From NCBI GenBank assembly GCA_003567805.1, contig PWYP01000103.1:1-37993 (forward strand): a DNA stretch of 37,993 nt, given 5' to 3'. Shown here one piece after another: positions 32,703-37,993 of this stretch. Position numbers and translations under genes: made by a program. The notes beneath the pieces were generated by a model that was given only the letters and a program-made list of their open reading frames with translations, did not search any database and was not told the origin of the DNA. The DNA is from PVC group bacterium. Its GTDB lineage: Bacteria > Verrucomicrobiota > Kiritimatiellia > UBA8416. Positions within the stretch are counted from its first letter, which is position 1. Each line of letters starts with the position of its first letter.

Positions 32703-35135
32703 ATGAAAGACCTTGTACATAACTTTAAGAAGAATCCAAAGCGTCAAAAGGTTCTAACGTTGTTTTTTGCGGTAGCGCTATCATTGTTCCTGCCAACAAG
32801 AGCAGTGCGCGCCCTTTCCTTCTTCTCTGGCACAATGGCACCCGACACATGGTCTGGGCCCGGTGTACCATCTGCTACCCCCCAACAAGCAATACGAGAC
32901 GGCGCTGCAGGTCTCATGCTCCCACTGCCTATGCGACGCCTTAGCGAACGTGCCTACTGGGATGCCACCGTAAGCATGAACCTTAGCCAATGGAGCGCAT
33001 TTACGTTCGACATCCAAATGGAACATCCCGAAGCCGTAAAACGAGCATCCATCTATTTTCGTAGCGGGGATGGATGGTACGGAGGATGGTTCGAAGTAAA
33101 GGGAAGCGAGTGGCAAACCATCACCCTCTCTAAGGCCGATTTTCACCCGGAAGGAAGCCCTGCCGGGTGGGATAAGATTCGCGGCATACGTATCGCTTTC
33201 TGGAAACAGAACGCCATCAACACAACTGCACGCATGGCAAACTTTAGAGCGATCAACGTGCCAATACGGTTTCTCCGTAATACCGATGCACGCGCAACCA
33301 AACCGCAAGATGCAGATTTTGCCGATCGGCTCACAGACCGCCTGCAAATGTGGTTTCGACAATACGACATACCTGCCAGTGTCATCACTGATGACGAACT
33401 ACGCGCATCACCACCCCCCCAAGGAACCAAACTTATCATCCTTCCGTTCAACCCTGTACTCACCAATCGGATTCCCCAGCGCCTCAAGGATTTTACCGAT
33501 CAAGGCGGCAAACTTATTGTTGCCTATGCACTTGATGATTTCATTGCGCCGTTACTCGGTCTCGATCGGTGGGAATGGATACGCGCAGATCCCGCGGATG
33601 CTTTTGCATTCATGCATTTCCAGAATGGCAAAGCCCATGCCTTGCCCCAACGTGTCGCGCAGGATTCATGGAATATCAATCGCCCCTATCCATCCCACGC
33701 ACGTGTAGTAGCAACATGGCAGAATGCACAAGGAGCGGACAGCAACATACCCGCTGTTACCATAGCCCCCACGGGTGTTTTTCTCGGTCATGTTTTGACG
33801 AATATCGGACGCGAAGAAAAAATGCGTATGCTCATGGCACTCATAGCCAAGTTAGTGCCTGATCTAGCCCCCGAACTTGCAGCGTCAACCATTACCCACA
33901 CAACCAGCCTGCTGCATCATACCGACTGGGAAAGTAGCCGGGATTATATCCTGGCGACAGCACGCAGACACCGTCGACACCGCCGGATTCAGCCGCAACT
34001 CGAAAGCATCGACCGCGACATACACCGCCTCCGCCAACGAATTGATAACATTTCCTATCCACAGGCCGCTACCCACGCATGGGTGCTCCGACAACGCATA
34101 CAGATGGCTTACTATGAATCCTTCAGCTCGCGGAATGCCGCTCCAAATGAATTTCGCGGAGTTTGGGCCCATCATGCCGCTGGCATCCGTGGCGTCCCTT
34201 GGTCCGAGACCGTGCAAAAACTTAAACAGGCTGGCATCAACCATCTTTTTGCCAACGTTCTCTGGGCCGGGGCCGCCTTCTATCCTTCCGATGTAGTACC
34301 ATCCGTAGCCGGAACACACGATTATGCACAAGAAGTCATTGCCGCAGGAAAAATACATGGAGTAAACGTGCATGCATGGATGGTTCTATGGAGCTTGCAA
34401 CACGCACCAGAAGAATTCGTAGCCAAAATGCGTGCGGCAAACCGTTTGCAGCGTGAACATAACGGGGCCCCATCGCCATGGCTTTGCCCCTCGCACCCCG
34501 GAAATCGCGATCTGGCAAAACGTGCCGCAGTTGAATTTGTACAGCGCTATACCGTGACCGGTTTTCATATCGATTACATTCGCTATCCAGATGCCAAAAC
34601 CTGCTATTGCAGTGGGTGCCGACACCGTTTTGCAACCAGCCGGAATATAACGATTTCCCTATGGCCACAGGATGTGACCGAAGGCCGTCACAGAAACGCC
34701 TGGAAAGCATGGCGACGGGAAGTCATCGATACCATGATGGCCGAGCTCTACCATACCATCAAAGCCGCCAACCCCGACGTAGACGTATCTGCTGCCGTTT
34801 GGCCCGGCTGGCCTGCTGTACGCGACTCCATAGCACAGGATTGGCCAAACTGGGGACGTAAGGGCTGGGTCGATTTCTTTGCCCCTATGAATTATGTCGA
34901 AACCGCCGAAGAAGCTACACGGATCTATCGCGCACAACGCCTCGCCGTCTCCAGCAACACGCCAATCTACCCCGGCATCGCGCCTTCTACGCTCAATCTC
35001 GACCCCGCAACCACGTTACAGCACATTGATGCCTTGCGTGAGGCAGGAGCTCCCGGGTTTATTCTCTTCGATCTTGATCGAGATCTCTTAGAGCAACTCT
35101 TACCAGCTATGGGCGCCGGAGCAACTCGTCCATGA
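32703..35135 (+). CDS. Secreted GHL10-family (DUF187-like) glycoside hydrolase-like protein
   Basis: An 810-aa protein, exported (MKDLVHNFKKNPKRQKVLTL, then a hydrophobic core ending TRAVRA). Three regions follow. About 35-190 is a jelly-roll, carbohydrate-binding-like domain (SGDGWYGGWFEVKGSEWQTI). About 205-370 is an alpha/beta domain resembling class I glutamine-amidotransferase-like folds (TKLIILPFNPVLT). About 480-810 is a GHL10-type barrel (FRGVWAHHA, INHLFANVLW, GFHIDYIRYPD and VDFFAPMNYVE). The conserved acidic residues of the barrel are present (D in HIDYIRYPD). Natural substrates of the family are mostly unknown. The upstream frame to 32613 has no export logic. The mutY start overlaps its stop (ATGA). 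Confidence 0.82.
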   Translation: MKDLVHNFKKNPKRQKVLTLFFAVALSLFLPTRAVRALSFFSGTMAPDTWSGPGVPSATPQQAIRDGAAGLMLPLPMRRLSERAYWDATVSMNLSQWSAFTFDIQMEHPEAVKRASIYFRSGDGWYGGWFEVKGSEWQTITLSKADFHPEGSPAGWDKIRGIRIAFWKQNAINTTARMANFRAINVPIRFLRNTDARATKPQDADFADRLTDRLQMWFRQYDIPASVITDDELRASPPPQGTKLIILPFNPVLTNRIPQRLKDFTDQGGKLIVAYALDDFIAPLLGLDRWEWIRADPADAFAFMHFQNGKAHALPQRVAQDSWNINRPYPSHARVVATWQNAQGADSNIPAVTIAPTGVFLGHVLTNIGREEKMRMLMALIAKLVPDLAPELAASTITHTTSLLHHTDWESSRDYILATARRHRRHRRIQPQLESIDRDIHRLRQRIDNISYPQAATHAWVLRQRIQMAYYESFSSRNAAPNEFRGVWAHHAAGIRGVPWSETVQKLKQAGINHLFANVLWAGAAFYPSDVVPSVAGTHDYAQEVIAAGKIHGVNVHAWMVLWSLQHAPEEFVAKMRAANRLQREHNGAPSPWLCPSHPGNRDLAKRAAVEFVQRYTVTGFHIDYIRYPDAKTCYCSGCRHRFATSRNITISLWPQDVTEGRHRNAWKAWRREVIDTMMAELYHTIKAANPDVDVSAAVWPGWPAVRDSIAQDWPNWGRKGWVDFFAPMNYVETAEEATRIYRAQRLAVSSNTPIYPGIAPSTLNLDPATTLQHIDALREAGAPGFILFDLDRDLLEQLLPAMGAGATRP

Positions 35136-36262
35136 CCAAGCCAACCTTCCGACACCCACTCCCCGACGCTCCACGCTCGACACTATCGTCTTCCCCCCGC
35201 TGGCTTACGCAACTGCTCCATTGGTATTCCATGCATCAACGCCCAATGCCATGGCGCGACGACCCCTCTCCCTACAAAGTCTGGATCAGTGAAATCATGC
35301 TCCAACAAACCCGTGTCACCGCCGTCATCCCATACTTTGAACGTTTTCTGGCAGCTTTTCCTGATGTCCAGACCCTCGCGAATGCCCCCCAGGAAAATGT
35401 TCTCAAAATATGGGAAGGACTTGGCTACTACAGTCGCGCCCGCAACCTGCATGCTGCGGCCAAGATAATCAGCTTCGAACGCAATGGTCAGTTTCCCGAC
35501 ACCGAGAAAGACTGGCATACATTACCCGGTGTCGGACCGTACACCGCCGCTGCCATAGCCAGTATAGCTTGTGGAAAGACCGCTGCCGCTATTGATGGAA
35601 ATGTGATGCGTGTATGGTCACGAATGCGCGGTGTTGAAGAGGACATGTCCACTTCGGCCTGGCGCGACAAAGCCCGCCAAGACTTGGTTCGCTATGCTCG
35701 CAAATGCAATCCATCCCTTTTCAACCAAGCCATGATGGAGCTTGGCGCGCTCGTTTGTCTCCCACGCAAACCTATTTGCAGTGAATGCCCCTTGCAAAAA
35801 GTCTGCATCGCACACCGCACAAAACGCACTGACGTCATTCCCTTTCGAAAAAAGGCTGCGTCCATACCCCATCGACATGAAGTTGTCTTGATCGTCACCT
35901 ATAAAAACAGCAACGAAACACATATCCTGTTACGTCAGCGCCCACATACCGGCCTGCTAGCCGGACTTTGGGAATTCCCATCCCTGGAAATAACGTCGCT
36001 GAAAATGCCATTGCCACGTAAAGCACGCGACCTTGCCAAGCGCCTTGGCATGCCATCTGAATCCAAACTTACAAAAAGCACAACTGTAGAGCATGCCTTC
36101 ACCCATTTCAGACAAACGCTTCACGTATTCCAGGCCAAGCTCAGTACCCCCGTACCTCTGCCTTCCACAGACTATCGGTGGTGTACGCCATCCGATCTCG
36201 AAAACCTTCCCCTATCCCGCTCACAACGCCGCATCGCCAACCATTACAAATCCACATCGTAA
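35132..36262 (+). CDS. mutY: Adenine DNA glycosylase
   Basis: A 376-aa MutY, which removes adenine mispaired with 8-oxoguanine. Catalytic E54 lies in WISEIMLQQT and D154 in AAIDGNVMRV. The helix-hairpin-helix is LPGVGPYTAAAI. The [4Fe-4S] loop has C208, C215, C218 and C224 (C-X6-C-X2-C-X5-C). The C-terminal NUDIX-like recognition domain starts near 245 (VVLIVTYKNS, GLLAGLWEFPS). The N-terminus is about 20 residues longer than usual. It overlaps the GHL10-like gene by 4 bp, an apparently accidental coupling of unrelated functions. Confidence 0.96.
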   Translation: MTKPTFRHPLPDAPRSTLSSSPRWLTQLLHWYSMHQRPMPWRDDPSPYKVWISEIMLQQTRVTAVIPYFERFLAAFPDVQTLANAPQENVLKIWEGLGYYSRARNLHAAAKIISFERNGQFPDTEKDWHTLPGVGPYTAAAIASIACGKTAAAIDGNVMRVWSRMRGVEEDMSTSAWRDKARQDLVRYARKCNPSLFNQAMMELGALVCLPRKPICSECPLQKVCIAHRTKRTDVIPFRKKAASIPHRHEVVLIVTYKNSNETHILLRQRPHTGLLAGLWEFPSLEITSLKMPLPRKARDLAKRLGMPSESKLTKSTTVEHAFTHFRQTLHVFQAKLSTPVPLPSTDYRWCTPSDLENLPLSRSQRRIANHYKSTS

Positions 36263-36328
36263 TTCGCAAAACCTCCTGCGAAGCCATTGATCAACTTCTT
36301 CAACCAGAATAAAAAGTGTAGTGCACGG

Positions 36329-37114
36329 CTACGCGCCAAAAGAAACTGAACCCGGCTTCTGATACCAACATCCCGTACCATACTCCACCCGCCACAAGAA
36401 AAGGCCCTCTGGAGCCGCTGTAGGCACTGCGGCCGTCCTGACACGCGAATCCAACACAGACTGCGTATCTTCGGGAGGCACTTGTCCGCGCCCGACACGG
36501 ATCAACCATCCCGCAATGCTGCGTACCATTTTATAAAGAAATCCATCACCGCGCAGCGAAAGCATGAGTTCCGAACCATGAGACTGTAAACCAACGGAAA
36601 AGATCGTGCGCACGGTCGTTTCGACCTCCCGGTCAGGATTCGCGCTGAAAGCAGCAAAGTCGTGTGTACCCTCAAGTAGCGATAGAGCCTGTCGCATCGC
36701 ATCCACATCGAGGGTCTTATGCACATGCGCACGATATAATCGTACATGAGGCAATATAATCTCACCCTGATATATATAGTATCGATACTCTTTGGCTATG
36801 GCCGATTTACGTGCATGAAAGGCATCGTCCGCAACCTCACCATCTAACATACGGATATCTTGCGGCAGACGCACATTTAGGGCACGTACAAATGCAATAG
36901 GAGACAGTGTGCATAACGTATCGACATGGATCACCTGCCCGGCAGCATGTACCCCCGCATCGGTGCGACCGCTGCCATGCACCTTGACAAACTCGCCCGT
37001 CAAATCAGCAAAGGCTTCTTGCAATACCTGCTGAACCGTGATTTGTCCCGGCTGAATCTGCCATCCCGCATAGGACGTACCATCATAGGCCACTGTAAAC
37101 CGTAACCGACTCAT
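36329..37114 (-). CDS. truA: tRNA pseudouridine(38-40) synthase
   Basis: A 261-aa TruA, which isomerises uridines 38-40 in the anticodon arm. It has RFTVAYDGTSYAGWQ at the N-terminus, the catalytic GSGRTDAGVHA with D52, AKEYRYYIY, and FLYKMVRSIAGWLIRVGRG. The ending is GLFLWRVEYG plus a tail of about 15 residues. It starts 9 bp after the manC stop, so the two are probably co-transcribed. Confidence 0.96.
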   Translation of the reverse strand: MSRLRFTVAYDGTSYAGWQIQPGQITVQQVLQEAFADLTGEFVKVHGSGRTDAGVHAAGQVIHVDTLCTLSPIAFVRALNVRLPQDIRMLDGEVADDAFHARKSAIAKEYRYYIYQGEIILPHVRLYRAHVHKTLDVDAMRQALSLLEGTHDFAAFSANPDREVETTVRTIFSVGLQSHGSELMLSLRGDGFLYKMVRSIAGWLIRVGRGQVPPEDTQSVLDSRVRTAAVPTAAPEGLFLWRVEYGTGCWYQKPGSVSFGA

Positions 37115-37123
37115 GGCATCATC

Positions 37124-37993
37124 TCATAAATACGCATCACAATCCCCGCGCGCTGCCAAAGCCTGCACCAACTGCTTTACATCTTCCGTACGATCTTTTG
37201 GACAAATCAACGTAGCATCGCCTGCATGTACAACGACCAAGTTTTCAACGCCAATTAATGCCGTCAATCGATCTTTGCTGACAACAACATTGTCCTTACT
37301 ATCAAGCGCTTCCACGAGTCCAAGACTCGTGTTACCCTGGGTATCTTTTGCATGCAATTTTTCCAGTGCTGCCCAGGTCCCCACATCCAGCCAGCCAAAG
37401 GAACTTTCGGCCGTCACAATATTTGCAGCTTTTTCCATCACCGCATAATCAATCGAGATCCTGCTCAATGGGGCGTATGCAGCTTGTAACGCACGTGCAA
37501 AATCTGGTGTATCAACCGATGGCATCAAATGCTGGGCCATTTGAGCTAAGGCAGGAACATGACGTCCAAGTGCATCTTGCAGCGTGCCAACACTCCAGAT
37601 AAACATCCCGCCATTCCAAAGATATCGCCCTGTTTCCAAGTAGCGCTCCGCCGTCTCCCGGTCTGGCTTTTCCACAAACCGCTTAGCCGGACGAAAAACC
37701 ACGCTATTCTCGGTTTGCCCCTCTCCACACGCAATGTATCCGAATCCGGTACTCGGATAATCCGGTTTGATGCCCAATGTTACAATGACAGGCTCGCGTT
37801 CGGCCTTCTCGAACGCAGCCTGCAGCACAGCGCGAAACCGCTCTCCATCACGCATCACATGGTCAGCCGTTAACATCGCAAGCACGGCTTCCGGTGCACG
37901 CTTTGCCACAATCGCACCTGCCAAAGCACAAGCCGCAGCCGTATCACGTCCACATGGCTCACCAATAACATTCTCGGCCGGAACCTGCGGTAT
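37124..37993 (-). CDS. manC: Mannose-1-phosphate guanylyltransferase, 5' end beyond window
   Basis: A partial gene whose frame is open through the right window edge, giving 289 residues of the C-terminal part. The first visible residues (VPAENVIGEPCGRDTA) align with the ManC segment that precedes LTADHVMRD. The family hallmarks FVEKPD, YLWNGGMFIW and SFGWLDVGTWAAL are all present. The enzyme makes GDP-mannose from mannose 1-phosphate and GTP. There is no C-terminal isomerase domain, so this is the short, monofunctional type. The N-terminal nucleotide-binding signature lies outside the window. truA follows 9 bp downstream. Confidence 0.93.
   Translation of the reverse strand: MPQVPAENVIGEPCGRDTAAACALAGAIVAKRAPEAVLAMLTADHVMRDGERFRAVLQAAFEKAEREPVIVTLGIKPDYPSTGFGYIACGEGQTENSVVFRPAKRFVEKPDRETAERYLETGRYLWNGGMFIWSVGTLQDALGRHVPALAQMAQHLMPSVDTPDFARALQAAYAPLSRISIDYAVMEKAANIVTAESSFGWLDVGTWAALEKLHAKDTQGNTSLGLVEALDSKDNVVVSKDRLTALIGVENLVVVHAGDATLICPKDRTEDVKQLVQALAARGDCDAYL

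Overview
The window reads as a stretch of chromosome from a Gram-negative bacterium of moderate GC content. The mix of genes (formylglycine-type sulfatase of the Cys class, a GHL10-family secreted protein, GspL/GspM-like proteins, fused peptide-import components) would suit the PVC group (Verrucomicrobiota/Kiritimatiellota-like). That placement is an inference from gene content, not a measured taxonomy. No rRNA, tRNA, CRISPR array or transposase gene was seen.

Region 1 (about 1-7600) is an accessory island. Short modules of toxin-antitoxin or defence type are separated by a mosaic of imperfect direct repeats, here called A, B, C and D. The modules are DUF2442-DUF4160, MntA-HepT, a solitary AAA_14/DUF4143 ATPase, an AbrB antitoxin with a truncated PIN toxin, a Fic AMP-transferase with an operator-like array over its start codon, and a PGN_0703-type nuclease followed by an unknown 98-aa protein and an LsrG-like monooxygenase. 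The repeats all lie in one orientation while the modules point both ways, and some gene ends lie inside repeats.

Region 2 (about 7700-12350) carries a secreted sulfatase, the tRNA hydroxylase TrhO coupled to a small putative lipoprotein, an SRAP/YedK protein and three small poorly characterised ORFs. A last partial copy of repeat A lies at 12323.

Region 3 (12488-19148) is a compact three-gene peptide importer. It consists of a double ATPase (DppD-DppF type in one chain), a protein in which the peptide-binding domain is fused to the DppB-like permease, and a DppC-like permease with an enlarged periplasmic loop. All are coupled by 4-bp ATGA overlaps, and this looks like a complete ABC importer in three polypeptides. 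A 330-bp intergenic stretch after it is unusually rich in nested inverted repeats.

Region 4 (19482-26625) holds a DUF502 membrane protein, an anchored coiled-coil protein, a GAF sensor with a C-terminal four-Cys module, the housekeeping operon rplU-rpmA-obgE behind a strong sigma70-type promoter, and a convergent operon of a small membrane protein, GspL-like, GspM-like and prmC.

Region 5 (26815-37993) holds a cytosolic-looking SurA/parvulin-type prolyl isomerase overlapping a pyridine-nucleotide disulfide oxidoreductase, a second OppB-OppC permease pair without ATPase or binding protein, a secreted protein of unknown function, a GHL10-family secreted protein overlapping mutY, and finally manC (cut by the window edge) with truA.

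The two strongest candidates for something not well described are the binding-protein/permease fusion importer and the repeat-scaffolded toxin-antitoxin island. Both are built from known families, and novelty could not be tested without searches.
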